Virus record (IMG/VR): IMGVR_UViG_3300012920_000264
Location: 1 to 23,846 of that record
Source of the DNA: a virus
Length of the DNA stretch: 23,846 nt
Reading direction: 5' to 3' (one strand)
In this document: one piece after another, positions 1 to 7,945 of the stretch
How positions within the stretch are numbered: position 1 is the stretch's first letter
Layout: each line of letters begins with the position of its first letter
Made by a program: the position numbers and the translations under genes
The notes under the pieces: model-generated
Told to the model about the DNA's origin: nothing
Seen by the model: the letters and a program-made list of their open reading frames with translations, nothing else
Database searches by the model: none

Positions 1-708
1 TATAGGTGAATTACCTGCTGTTGGATGAGAAATAACACAAGTAAGAATAGTGGTTCCAATAGTTGCAGAAGAAAATGTAAGTGTTGGTGTTGTAGCACCA
101 CTTACTCTATCACCATCAACTAAAGCAACTCCATCCTGATGCCATCTATAAAGAATATCACTATTATCAGATGATGATGCAGTTACAGAAAATGTTGCAG
201 ATTTTCCTTGTCCAGCAGTAGCATCCGCAGGTTGAGTAGTTATAGAAATAGTTGGATTTACTGTGATAGTAATTTCGCTAGTATCCAAGGGTTGATTGGA
301 TGCTTTACCAGTTGATCTTGCAATACCAGCAGTGATTGCACCTTCTTCAGATTGATAGGCAGACTCAGTATAAGTTGCACGTAAAAATGCTGTTTTACCA
401 GTTTCTGATGGATTTTGAAGATCTTGAATTGTCAGTATTCTAGTTTGAGATCCACTTATTTTACCAGAAATATCTTCAGCAATCGCACCATCAATATACC
501 ACTGATATTCAATACTACCAGTATTAGTAACTCTCTCACCAGGTATTGTTGATGGATTATGTTTAAATTCTTCTACTGCAAGTCCTGTTAATGTAACACT
601 ATCTCCAGTATCAACTGTGACAGACTCTGGACTCTCAGTGAACCTTAAGAAAGGCCCATTTAAGTCCAGAGTTGTATTGTGACTGTTATAGAATGCTAAT
701 CCTATCAT
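1..708 (-). CDS. Ig-like domain virion protein (partial, C-terminus outside window)
   Basis: This frame is open for 236 codons with no stop and leaves the window at base 1, so the C-terminus is missing. The start is ATG at 708-706, which overlaps the stop of the preceding fibre gene in an ATGA arrangement, typical of translational coupling. Residues about 22-130 and 150-236 each look like an immunoglobulin-type beta sandwich. They contain the signatures SVTVDTGDSVTL, EYQWYIDG and LTIQDL, then TTQPADATAGQ, ILYRWHQDG, LTFSSAT and TCVISH: a Trp in the middle strand and, in the second domain, a late Cys or hydrophobic position. Ig-like domains are common on phage tails and capsids, where they are thought to aid weak binding to surface glycans. 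Directly following the 1959-residue fibre, it is probably a fibre accessory or a further surface protein. The domain class is fairly secure; the role is inferred. Confidence 0.75.
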   Translation of the reverse strand, partial: MIGLAFYNSHNTTLDLNGPFLRFTESPESVTVDTGDSVTLTGLAVEEFKHNPSTIPGERVTNTGSIEYQWYIDGAIAEDISGKISGSQTRILTIQDLQNPSETGKTAFLRATYTESAYQSEEGAITAGIARSTGKASNQPLDTSEITITVNPTISITTQPADATAGQGKSATFSVTASSSDNSDILYRWHQDGVALVDGDRVSGATTPTLTFSSATIGTTILTCVISHPTAGNSPI

Positions 709-3700
709 GCGAAGTTTTGTCCTCCAACTACACCAAACAGTGTTGATCCACCATCGAATGTCTTGAATGAATAGATATCCGATTTGCTAGCGGTGGTGGT
801 AACGATGGGTAAGACACCACCTGCAGGGAACTTAACATCAATAGATGATCCTCCACTATCTTTAAAGGTGGCGATACCGACAGAATAACCAGTGCTATCC
901 TGAGTAATAAGAATAGAGAATGCAGTGGCACCTGATGGAGGGTTGAGAAGAGTGAATTGTGTCACTGCCTCATCAACAGTTAAGGTAAAGGATTGTGCCA
1001 CAGACAAGTCAACATTTACGTTTCCTCCAGAGATGTCAAGAGTCTCAACATATTCGGAGTATGTCTTAAATTTAGCAGATCCTTCAATGTCAACTTTTGC
1101 TCTAGGTGATGCAGTTCCAAATCCAGTTTTATTACTAGAAGTAGAAAGTGCAGTGCCAACAACAATATTGGTTGCTGTAATAATACCAGTGCGAATCTCT
1201 CCAGATGTACTATCTAGTTTATGATTGGCAGTGGTAATAATTCCGGTAACACTTACATTATTAGCAAGTAAACTACCATCAATATTAGCAACGTTTCTAA
1301 CATTAAGATCGGTAGATCCAGTTCCAGTTGTACCAACATCAAGTGTAAAGTGTGGGACAGAGGTACCAACACCTACGCGAGCAAGGTTATTGGGGAAAAT
1401 ACCTGTACCAACTCCAGCAGCAACTCCACTAAAGAGACTGTCGTTCTGAAGATTAACAAGTCCTGCACCATCTCCTACAAAATTTGTAGCGGTGATAACA
1501 CCAGCAGAATTAATATTACCTTTTATGTAAGAATCACCCTCTACTCTAAACTGGAATCCATTTGCGGATGTTCCAACACCAACTCTTCCGCTTGTATCAA
1601 CAGAAAATTCAGTTGATCCATTTCCAACCTTGAAAACATTATTTCCTGGTGTAGTTGTCGCAATACCAACCTTATCAAAGATTGCAATATTGAGATTCTT
1701 AGCAATGCTTACACTACCAAAACGATACCAGTCATTCTCAGTTGAGTAAATCCAACCAACATATCCACCCTTAGTAGGATTGGCATTGTAAACTACATCA
1801 CCGGGGTTACCCGAAAGTGAAGGAGTTGCAATTCCAACTGTATACTTTCTAGAAACAGTGGTATCACCTTGCAAGAACAGAGAGTTAGACTCAATACCCT
1901 TAGCAGAAGTAGAAGTAATCTTTTCGTTGAAAATTACAGGGCCGTCAAACTCAGAAACAATATTTCCTTCAGGGCCACCTTCAACTCTCAATGAACGACT
2001 AATCGATGCTTCTAGTGGAGTGAGAACGTCAAATCCAACACTAATACCACTACTTGATACATCTTCACCAGTTACAGTTGGGATAGGAGCATCAAAGACT
2101 TCTTCTTGTCCAGTGGCAGAACTTACTTTTTTATTACCAACATAGAAGTCACCAGCATCGTTCATACCGGTGTAGACATTAACACCACCATCATACTTCA
2201 GTGACTGAGCAATCAATGATTCTCTTGTGGTAAGAGATCTATCTTGTCTTTCAGGAAGAGATGTTGAATAGTTACCAGGGCCATAACCAACATATTCAAA
2301 CGTGTGTCCAGATGCACGAATGATAGAGTTTCTTCTAAATTCAATTGGACGACAGTTAATTTTTCTGATAACTGAGTTATTATCATGAGTAACTGCTCTT
2401 GTTCCAAGAACTCCTCTGAATACAGTAACTGGGTTACCTGTTACAGTGCTCTTGACTCTTAAAATTTCCTCATCAATTAAGAGATAATCTCCAATTTCAA
2501 TATCGGTATCTGTAACATTTAAAATGTCAATACTAGTTGTTGATGCAGTAACAATAGAGGACGAAATAGTGGTTGTTATACCAGCATATGTTGTTTGCTG
2601 TCTACCACTTAAGTTTTCGTTATCATTGACGACATTACCGCCTGCAGATGCATATCTGTAAGGATATACCCTTATAGTTCCTGAAGGATCTGGAGCAGTA
2701 GTTCCTACACCTACATTAATTTCAAAAGAATTTTTTGCTTCTGTTTTCTTAATAATATATTCGCCTTTATAAAGTGCTTGCTCAATACCATCAAGTTGAA
2801 TTTTATTATCTACTCTTAGTCCATGATTTTCAGTTGTTGTAACAACACCAACTCCAGATACCATATTATAATTGAAGGAACTCACACTTAAGGATCTACC
2901 ATTCAATTGAACAGATGCAGAACTTAGATTAGTAATACCAATACCTGAAGCACCATTGATTGTAGAAGCGGATGCAACTTGAACTTCTTTAGCAGAACCT
3001 GCAGTTATTCCAGTGATTCTGTAAAGAGTATTGTAAGGATGATTAGACTTGGGTTTTGCATTGTGTAATTGAACTGTATCACCCACGTTACTATAAATTG
3101 AAGTAACTGTAACAACACCTACTGAGAATCCAGAAGTAGTTCCAACACCAACAACCTGAAGAGAATCACCAACGGTATATGCACTACCACCGTCCATAAT
3201 TTTGGCAGCGACAATGTTACCGGAAGAGTTGACTTGCAATCTTGCAGTAGCATTCTGTCCCTGAGTGTGTGCTAAACCAGAAGAAACTAACCTTGCATTA
3301 TAGAGGAATCCAGCACTTCCATTTCCATATCCAGCACCACTATTGGCAATACCAATATTAACAACTTGATTCAGTCCATGATCAATTGTTGTAAAGAATG
3401 TATGTGCTGTGCCAGCAGTATTTGACTGTATTGCAGTGACACCGAAACCAATATTATAATCAAATACTTGAGATTCAATAGTTTCTTTAGTAATACTGTG
3501 CTGTAGTTCATCAGTTACTGTTTCACCAACAGGGGTTGCTAGAGCAAATGATGAAGTTGCTTGCGGATCATTCTGTGGGTTATCTCTGTTAGTTTGTGGA
3601 TAAAGTTGTTGAATAGACTGAGAGAATCTTTCAGTGGAGAATGGAGCTACTGTTGGAGAGGTTGAATTATTAACAATCAGCAGATGATAGATACCATCTT

Positions 3701-6584
3701 GCTCACCAGCAACATATCTTTGAACCTGTTGTGAACGATATACTTGATATGTTCCTTTTGTTCTTGTTTGAGTGAACGTAGGTAGACTTGTAGTTCTGGC
3801 AGATGTATCATTAGTAAATGCACCCGGCCCTACTGAATTTACAAGGGATACAGTAAACTCTCTTGCACTAGAAATTCCAGTGACGTTGAATTTTCCATTA
3901 AATCCCGAATTAGCAGTTCCAACTGGATTATTTGCACTAATAATATTTTTTATTTCAACTTCAGAACCAATCTTTAGATCGTGTGGAAGTTCAGTTAAGA
4001 TATTGGCAACATTGTTGTTCCAACTAGCATGAGCAATAAATCTGAAGTTTCTTTGCTCATTTGAGTTACCAAGAGTTACAGTTGTAGGACTATAGTAAGA
4101 CGCTACTTCAGCATCACTCTTTCCTATAGTTAATGAAGAATCTTGAATAACATATCCATCAACTGGTGGACGAGCAGAGGTAATACCAGATCCTGAAGGA
4201 ATTACATAACGTGCTCTGTAAACCGTGTCAATAACATTTCTTGTGTCAGGTTTACGTTTGATAAAGGTTCTAGGAGTTGCAGCTCCAAGAGAAGTTGTTC
4301 CTAAAGAAACAAGGGTTGGATAAATGCTATTATCTGATGATGCAGTTCCAACGGTAACATACCATTGAGATTCTGTTGAGTCAAATTGAATTGGGTGTCC
4401 AATATCACCTGCTGACTTATCAGATACTCTACTTTGTACCTCTAAGAAACCACCTTTATTGTTAATTGTAAGTGCGTCACCATTGATAGAGTCATTAAGA
4501 GTTTTTGCAATCTTAATTTGATCTGTTCCAACGCCAGAAGTAATTGCAAAGTAAATATTATTTGATTCTAATCCGTCAGGAAGATGTCCATTTTCTGCAA
4601 CAACACGAATACTCTCTCCAGACAATAAATTGTGTGGACTTTGGAAAGTAATTGTGTTTGAAGTAATACTATTAATACCAGAAGTTCTTCCAACTGACTG
4701 TGTTTTTTGGAAAGTGTCCTGAGTTGTATCTAACTCAGTATCTGGCATCACAATACGAGCAGAATAATTTGTAGGAGTTCCAGAACTATCTGGAATCAAA
4801 ACATTCAGAGTATCATTTCTCTTAGCACCAACTCTGTAACCTTCAAGGACACTATCTGGTGCAGCATCCTGGTTTGTTTGATTATAGAGATAAAGTCTGC
4901 TGGTAGATCCAACACCAACAACAGTTTTCTGGACATCTATTGCATTAAATTCAATCGCACCTTCTGTTGTTTCAAGATGTTTAGGTGGAATAATGTGAGT
5001 AATATATCCAACGTCGTCTCTGGCAAATGCATTGTTCTTATAACCCTTAGAAACCAGTGCTTTTGCACCAAAGTTAGAGTTAGAGTTTGTAACTGATAAG
5101 TCACCACCACTTTCGGTTACAAAGTGTTGAGCATATCCAATAGCGAAACAAGATACAATTTGAATAACTGAATCGTTCGATGCCTTAATATGGAAGTTTT
5201 CATAATCAGGTTTGAATACAGCTGAACTATCCTGATTAATATTTGAGTTTCCAGCAAATGTAGAATCTTTATATTCTCCACTTGTAGGATTATATTTTAC
5301 AAACGCATTAGCATCTTTTTGAAGTCCAATACCTGTGAACTGTGCCACAACCATTGACTTAAATCCAGCTGCCTTACTACCATCGGCGTGCATACCACAC
5401 ATGCCAAAGACAGAACGTAGAGAGATGTTAAAGATGTATGGTGAGGCAGATGTTACCGAGTCAGACTGTAATGTAACTTCAGAACCAGTTATTGTAGGTA
5501 ATGCATCTTGTGGAGCATTAGATACATTATACTTGAATGAGGTTGTTCCATCAGCATCAGATGTCAAAACATCACTTACAACGAACTGTCCATTATAAGA
5601 ATCAGTTCCTACATTTGAAATCTTAAATGCAGTATCAACATCCAATCCAAATAGTCCACTATTAAGATTGACAGTGACTTCTGTTGTTGGAATTACGCCA
5701 TTACCAGATCTAATACTTGAAATTCCAATTGAACCACTTTTAGGGCCAACAATACGGAATTCATCAATTTTAGGTTGAATATCAAGTCCCGAATCAGGAT
5801 AATTTGGTGTGATCTCTCTACCAGAAGAAGCACCATACGCTAAACCAATCTTCTCATAATACATGTCAAGATCAGTTCTGGCACCATCAAAGTTACCAAT
5901 GAAAGCATCATTAATTTTAACGTTGTTTACACCATCTGCGTATTCAAAACAAGTTAGTTTATGGTGTGAGAAGTTTGGTACGAATACGTTTGATGAATAG
6001 TCTTTATAAACTGTTCCGTTTGGATCTCCATCGAACAAGGAAAACTGCCAAGCATAGCAAGTGCCAGTTACTCTGAATATAGCAGATCTTTCAATATTTG
6101 AATTTTCTGGATCAGGAACATACTTAGGACGAATCTTTGTTTTACGAAGATCTAAACCTACCAAAGATGTTCCTCTAGGTAGAATAACTCCACCATGAAC
6201 ACTGTTAAGCTTATATAAAGCGTTATCTTCTGTTGTGAGATCAAAATTAGTTGTAAGAGAGAACGATGGGAAGTCTGAAGAGTCTAATCCATTTCTTTGT
6301 TTGAAATTGCCAGAACCATCAGGAATCCATCCTGGACGATTATCGACAACATGTTCTCCTGGATATAATAAGATAGTAGTTTTACTAAATCTATCGTTAT
6401 CTAATCCACTTTGATAAGAAAATCTAGCTGCTTCAATAAGTGCCCTTTGAATTGTTTTAAAAGGACGTGCTAATGAGTTTCCTTGATTCTCAATAGAATC
6501 TGTGGCGTCTAAATCGTTAGGACTGACGTAGAGAATGTTGCCACGCGCATTCTTTAAAAAATTATCTAGACGACTAAGAGGCAT
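705..6584 (-). CDS. giant tail fibre-like virion structural protein (1959 aa)
   Basis: The ATG at 6584 lies in the right arm of a long inverted repeat. Residues about 16-85 (ILYVSPNDLDATDS, ARPFKTIQRALIEAARFS, TILLYPGEHVVDN) match the start seen in right-handed beta-helix, pectin-lyase-like fibres of T4-like cyanophages. The middle holds many Gly/Ser/Thr/Asn-rich beta modules, including ANSGAGYGNG and DGGSAYTVGD motifs that resemble repeats in the gp5-like protein upstream. From about residue 1600 short repeats of the VGVGTS type alternate with GVITATNFVG and TGIITATNIVV, a pattern usual in trimeric fibre shafts. The last 110 residues form a Thr/Val-rich, probably globular tip. It is most likely a peripheral tail fibre or baseplate appendage that binds the host surface. 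No enzymatic residues are recognised, and the Ig-like gene is translated directly after it. Family assignment is good; receptor specificity cannot be read. Confidence 0.85.
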   Translation of the reverse strand: MPLSRLDNFLKNARGNILYVSPNDLDATDSIENQGNSLARPFKTIQRALIEAARFSYQSGLDNDRFSKTTILLYPGEHVVDNRPGWIPDGSGNFKQRNGLDSSDFPSFSLTTNFDLTTEDNALYKLNSVHGGVILPRGTSLVGLDLRKTKIRPKYVPDPENSNIERSAIFRVTGTCYAWQFSLFDGDPNGTVYKDYSSNVFVPNFSHHKLTCFEYADGVNNVKINDAFIGNFDGARTDLDMYYEKIGLAYGASSGREITPNYPDSGLDIQPKIDEFRIVGPKSGSIGISSIRSGNGVIPTTEVTVNLNSGLFGLDVDTAFKISNVGTDSYNGQFVVSDVLTSDADGTTSFKYNVSNAPQDALPTITGSEVTLQSDSVTSASPYIFNISLRSVFGMCGMHADGSKAAGFKSMVVAQFTGIGLQKDANAFVKYNPTSGEYKDSTFAGNSNINQDSSAVFKPDYENFHIKASNDSVIQIVSCFAIGYAQHFVTESGGDLSVTNSNSNFGAKALVSKGYKNNAFARDDVGYITHIIPPKHLETTEGAIEFNAIDVQKTVVGVGSTSRLYLYNQTNQDAAPDSVLEGYRVGAKRNDTLNVLIPDSSGTPTNYSARIVMPDTELDTTQDTFQKTQSVGRTSGINSITSNTITFQSPHNLLSGESIRVVAENGHLPDGLESNNIYFAITSGVGTDQIKIAKTLNDSINGDALTINNKGGFLEVQSRVSDKSAGDIGHPIQFDSTESQWYVTVGTASSDNSIYPTLVSLGTTSLGAATPRTFIKRKPDTRNVIDTVYRARYVIPSGSGITSARPPVDGYVIQDSSLTIGKSDAEVASYYSPTTVTLGNSNEQRNFRFIAHASWNNNVANILTELPHDLKIGSEVEIKNIISANNPVGTANSGFNGKFNVTGISSAREFTVSLVNSVGPGAFTNDTSARTTSLPTFTQTRTKGTYQVYRSQQVQRYVAGEQDGIYHLLIVNNSTSPTVAPFSTERFSQSIQQLYPQTNRDNPQNDPQATSSFALATPVGETVTDELQHSITKETIESQVFDYNIGFGVTAIQSNTAGTAHTFFTTIDHGLNQVVNIGIANSGAGYGNGSAGFLYNARLVSSGLAHTQGQNATARLQVNSSGNIVAAKIMDGGSAYTVGDSLQVVGVGTTSGFSVGVVTVTSIYSNVGDTVQLHNAKPKSNHPYNTLYRITGITAGSAKEVQVASASTINGASGIGITNLSSASVQLNGRSLSVSSFNYNMVSGVGVVTTTENHGLRVDNKIQLDGIEQALYKGEYIIKKTEAKNSFEINVGVGTTAPDPSGTIRVYPYRYASAGGNVVNDNENLSGRQQTTYAGITTTISSSIVTASTTSIDILNVTDTDIEIGDYLLIDEEILRVKSTVTGNPVTVFRGVLGTRAVTHDNNSVIRKINCRPIEFRRNSIIRASGHTFEYVGYGPGNYSTSLPERQDRSLTTRESLIAQSLKYDGGVNVYTGMNDAGDFYVGNKKVSSATGQEEVFDAPIPTVTGEDVSSSGISVGFDVLTPLEASISRSLRVEGGPEGNIVSEFDGPVIFNEKITSTSAKGIESNSLFLQGDTTVSRKYTVGIATPSLSGNPGDVVYNANPTKGGYVGWIYSTENDWYRFGSVSIAKNLNIAIFDKVGIATTTPGNNVFKVGNGSTEFSVDTSGRVGVGTSANGFQFRVEGDSYIKGNINSAGVITATNFVGDGAGLVNLQNDSLFSGVAAGVGTGIFPNNLARVGVGTSVPHFTLDVGTTGTGSTDLNVRNVANIDGSLLANNVSVTGIITTANHKLDSTSGEIRTGIITATNIVVGTALSTSSNKTGFGTASPRAKVDIEGSAKFKTYSEYVETLDISGGNVNVDLSVAQSFTLTVDEAVTQFTLLNPPSGATAFSILITQDSTGYSVGIATFKDSGGSSIDVKFPAGGVLPIVTTTASKSDIYSFKTFDGGSTLFGVVGGQNFA

Positions 6585-6630
6585 CTTACTAACGCACTAT
6601 TTCTGTTGTTAGTTATTTAGTAAGGTGCCT
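6579..6630. repeat. 14-nt inverted repeat spanning fibre-gene start codon
   Basis: The arms at 6579-6592 and 6617-6630 are complementary at 13 of 14 positions, with a 24-nt loop. In the minus-strand RNA the only mismatch is C against A. The distal arm contains the start codon of the 1959-residue fibre gene, so a folded transcript would hide it. The late-promoter-like CTAAATA at 6620-6614 overlaps the proximal arm. It could act as a translational brake for transcripts arriving from the upstream oxygenase gene, as a weak terminator (there is no U tract), or as a protein-binding operator. Confidence 0.6.
6614..6621 (-). promoter_or_regulatory. candidate T4-type late promoter before fibre gene
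   Basis: The minus strand reads ACTAAATA, six of eight positions matching the T4 late consensus TATAAATA and containing the CTAAATA form. It lies about 30 nt upstream of the fibre ATG, in a 76-base intergenic gap. Late promoters of this type need only a -10 element, recognised by a gp55-like sigma factor. Position supports it, but the motif is short and AT-rich. Confidence 0.45.
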
Positions 6631-6660
6631 ATTGATTAGATTTAGGATCCCTCAAATAAT

Positions 6661-7185
6661 CTACAAAGGCAATCCGTAAAAATTAAAATTTAGTACAATT
6701 CTATGTTTTGTATCAAGTTGACTTACACCTCGATGTTTTATTGAATTGCTAAACAAAATAAGACGATTAGCAATAGACTTAATAATAGTTCCATCTTCAA
6801 ACTCCGTGTAACCGTCATTTGTGTTCACGTAGTAAATTGCAACCATCATATTTTCATCTGGTTCATCTTTGAAATGATAATCCCAATGAAATTGACTTTT
6901 ATATCTTTCCTGCATAACAGGTTGAAAGTTTCCTTTAATCCTTGATAATGCAGTGATTCTATAAGTTTTAAAATTAATTGCAGATACTAATGGTTCAACT
7001 AAATCATAGGCACTACTATATCCACCATTCTGAAAACTAAAGAACCTATGAATAAACTGATAATTATACAGTTCATCTTCGCTTCCAGATTTTGATGGAT
7101 TAAACCACCATGGGATGTCCTCTATCATCCTATCATGAATATAATTTGCATGATCTTGATTAACAAAATCGTCAATAACAATCAT
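6661..7185 (-). CDS. 2-oxoglutarate/Fe(II)-dependent oxygenase, prolyl-4-hydroxylase-like
   Basis: The protein has 174 residues from the ATG at 7185. The frame stays open 14 codons further upstream, but that extension would run into the tRNA gene, and MIVIDDFVNQ is the usual N-terminus of this family. The Fe(II) triad is visible as H100-W-D102 in the FHWDYHF segment and H151 in KHRGVSQ. The 2-oxoglutarate-binding Arg is R162 in KHRIVLNFNF. A YTEFEDGT strand corresponds to the GGxTxF region of prolyl hydroxylases. The enzymes couple oxidative decarboxylation of 2-oxoglutarate to hydroxylation of a protein or small substrate. They are frequent in T4-like cyanophages, but their substrates are unknown. 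It is the last gene of the small cassette that follows the strong sigma70-like promoter, and the only obvious soluble enzyme among structural genes. Confidence 0.85.
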   Translation of the reverse strand: MIVIDDFVNQDHANYIHDRMIEDIPWWFNPSKSGSEDELYNYQFIHRFFSFQNGGYSSAYDLVEPLVSAINFKTYRITALSRIKGNFQPVMQERYKSQFHWDYHFKDEPDENMMVAIYYVNTNDGYTEFEDGTIIKSIANRLILFSNSIKHRGVSQLDTKHRIVLNFNFYGLPL

Positions 7186-7200
7186 AATGTATGAGAACAA

Positions 7201-7285
7201 TAGGAGTAGGGGGACTTGAACCCCCACGACTTATATAGTCAACAGATTTTAAGTCTGGTGCGTCTACCAATTCCGCCACACTCCC
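7201..7285 (-). tRNA. tRNA-Leu(UAA)
   Basis: The 85-nt cloverleaf folds by eye. It has a 7-bp acceptor GGGAGTG/TACTCCT (with G-U at the first and last pairs) and a leucine-type D arm GCGGAATTGGTAGACGC. The anticodon loop CTTAAAA gives anticodon UAA. A long variable arm (GACT/AGTC) marks a class II tRNA. The T arm is GGGGG-TTCAAGT-CCCCC and the discriminator base is A. The 3' CCA is not encoded. There is no intron, unlike many cyanobacterial tRNA-Leu(UAA) genes. The 5' end directly abuts the stop codon of the preceding 52-residue gene, so the tRNA must be processed out of an mRNA. It reads UUA/UUG codons, which are frequent in this AT-rich genome. Confidence 0.95.
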
Positions 7286-7444
7286 TCAATTATTCGACTT
7301 CCAAGTAGGAGGATGAAAAGCACAGTATTCGTTAAACGTTATCTTCATCTCTTTGAGAGTTAGTCCGCAATTTTTCGCTGCTTTTGGTAAATTCCATTTC
7401 GCTGCGAATAACATTTCCATAGATTGTCGGGTTTCTGGCCTCAT
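7286..7444 (-). CDS. small conserved cyanophage-type protein (52 aa)
   Basis: The ORF runs from ATG at 7444 to TGA at 7288-7286, just before the first base of the tRNA. An in-frame TAG lies a few codons upstream of the start, so the frame cannot be much longer. The product is soluble and basic in the middle: MRPETRQSMEMLFAAKWN, then LPKAAKNCGLTLKEMK, TFNEYC and a HPPTWKS tail. The LPKAAKNCGLTLKEMK stretch resembles a short helix-turn-helix. I recall proteins of this size and shape in T4-like cyanophages and marine cyanobacteria, without a known function. It lies between the 60-residue gene and the tRNA in the cassette behind the sigma70-like promoter. Confidence 0.8.
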   Translation of the reverse strand: MRPETRQSMEMLFAAKWNLPKAAKNCGLTLKEMKITFNEYCAFHPPTWKSNN

Positions 7445-7479
7445 ATTCGTAACACTTAAGAATTTCTAGGTAAAGATTT

Positions 7480-7662
7480 TCAGAGTGGATTAGCATATGC
7501 TATTGCTTCATCAGGGGCAGTAGAGCGAATAAAAGACATGACATTCATAAACTCATCCATAGTCGTGCAATCTACGACATGAGATCCGCCTTCACTAGAA
7601 TAAAGATAAAAACTACGGGCAGAAGGATCAATGACGACTCGGGTGAGATACTCGTCTTGCAT
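7480..7662 (-). CDS. small conserved hypothetical protein (60 aa)
   Basis: The product starts MQDEYLTRVVIDPSARSFYL and ends AIAYANPL. It alternates beta-type segments (LTRVVIDP, SFYLYSSEGG, HVVDC) with one helix (TMDEFMNVMSFIRS), a compact alpha/beta fold of unknown function. It is the first gene after the consensus sigma70-type promoter, whose -10 box lies about 26 nt before the ATG. An AAGGGA at a spacing of 7 nt is a reasonable ribosome binding site. Proteins of similar length and sequence seem familiar from marine T4-like phages, but I cannot name one. The function is unknown; that it is a real gene is supported by its promoter, its binding site and the tight spacing to the next gene. Confidence 0.75.
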   Translation of the reverse strand: MQDEYLTRVVIDPSARSFYLYSSEGGSHVVDCTTMDEFMNVMSFIRSTAPDEAIAYANPL

Positions 7663-7687
7663 GGGGTGTTCCCTTGATTACCCACAT

Positions 7688-7716
7688 ATTATAGGGTACT
7701 CAGGCGTCCTTGTCAA
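7688..7716 (-). promoter_or_regulatory. consensus sigma70-type promoter for accessory cassette
   Basis: The minus strand carries TTGACA at 7716-7711 and TATAAT at 7693-7688, separated by exactly 17 nt: a perfect match to the bacterial housekeeping consensus. Transcription would start near 7681, about 20 nt before the ATG of the 60-residue gene. The -35 box lies in the last codons of the upstream 81-residue gene. It could drive the two small ORFs, tRNA-Leu and the oxygenase from host RNA polymerase, independently of late transcription. Confidence 0.8.
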
Positions 7717-7945
7717 GCAATTCGCCTATGATCATATAATAGCAGTCCACTGGAAGTCCATTGGTAGAGAGAACGATCTCCCTACCCTGATGACGTTTCA
7801 CACGCAAGGCTTGATACGATCCAACCTGCGTAAGATGTATTGTTATGGTGCTCATATCAACGTCTTCCTCCCAAAATTCTGGAAGGGTAATTATTTTACT
7901 AGTTGTTCTGCCGTGTAAAAATTGAAGGTTTTGTTTATTCATCAT
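7700..7945 (-). CDS. small virion-type protein, stand-alone copy of the LPE-W domain (81 aa)
   Basis: Nearly the whole protein corresponds to the C-terminal domain of the 334-residue protein two genes upstream. Shared landmarks in order are HGR/RGR, LPEFW/LPEYW, VD, IT, PVDCYY/PIDCFY and GE near the end. In phage tail and spike proteins this domain usually follows a conserved LEGP segment, which is absent here, so this is a trimmed copy. The ATG at 7945 overlaps the stop of the 500-residue gene by 11 nt, which suggests coupled translation. Its last codons hold the -35 box of the sigma70-like promoter. It probably adds to or decorates the same tail sub-structure as its longer relative. Homology is clear by eye, but the function is not known. 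Confidence 0.75.
   Translation of the reverse strand: MMNKQNLQFLHGRTTSKIITLPEFWEEDVDMSTITIHLTQVGSYQALRVKRHQGREIVLSTNGLPVDCYYMIIGELLDKDA

Noticed and set aside
6631-6660. Possible terminator after the oxygenase gene
   Set aside because: The inverted repeat nearby lacks a U tract and is better explained by its position over the fibre start; no other hairpin is visible.
7186-7227. 14-codon upstream extension of the oxygenase
   Set aside because: It would translate the 3' part of the tRNA gene; the internal ATG at 7185 gives the normal family N-terminus.
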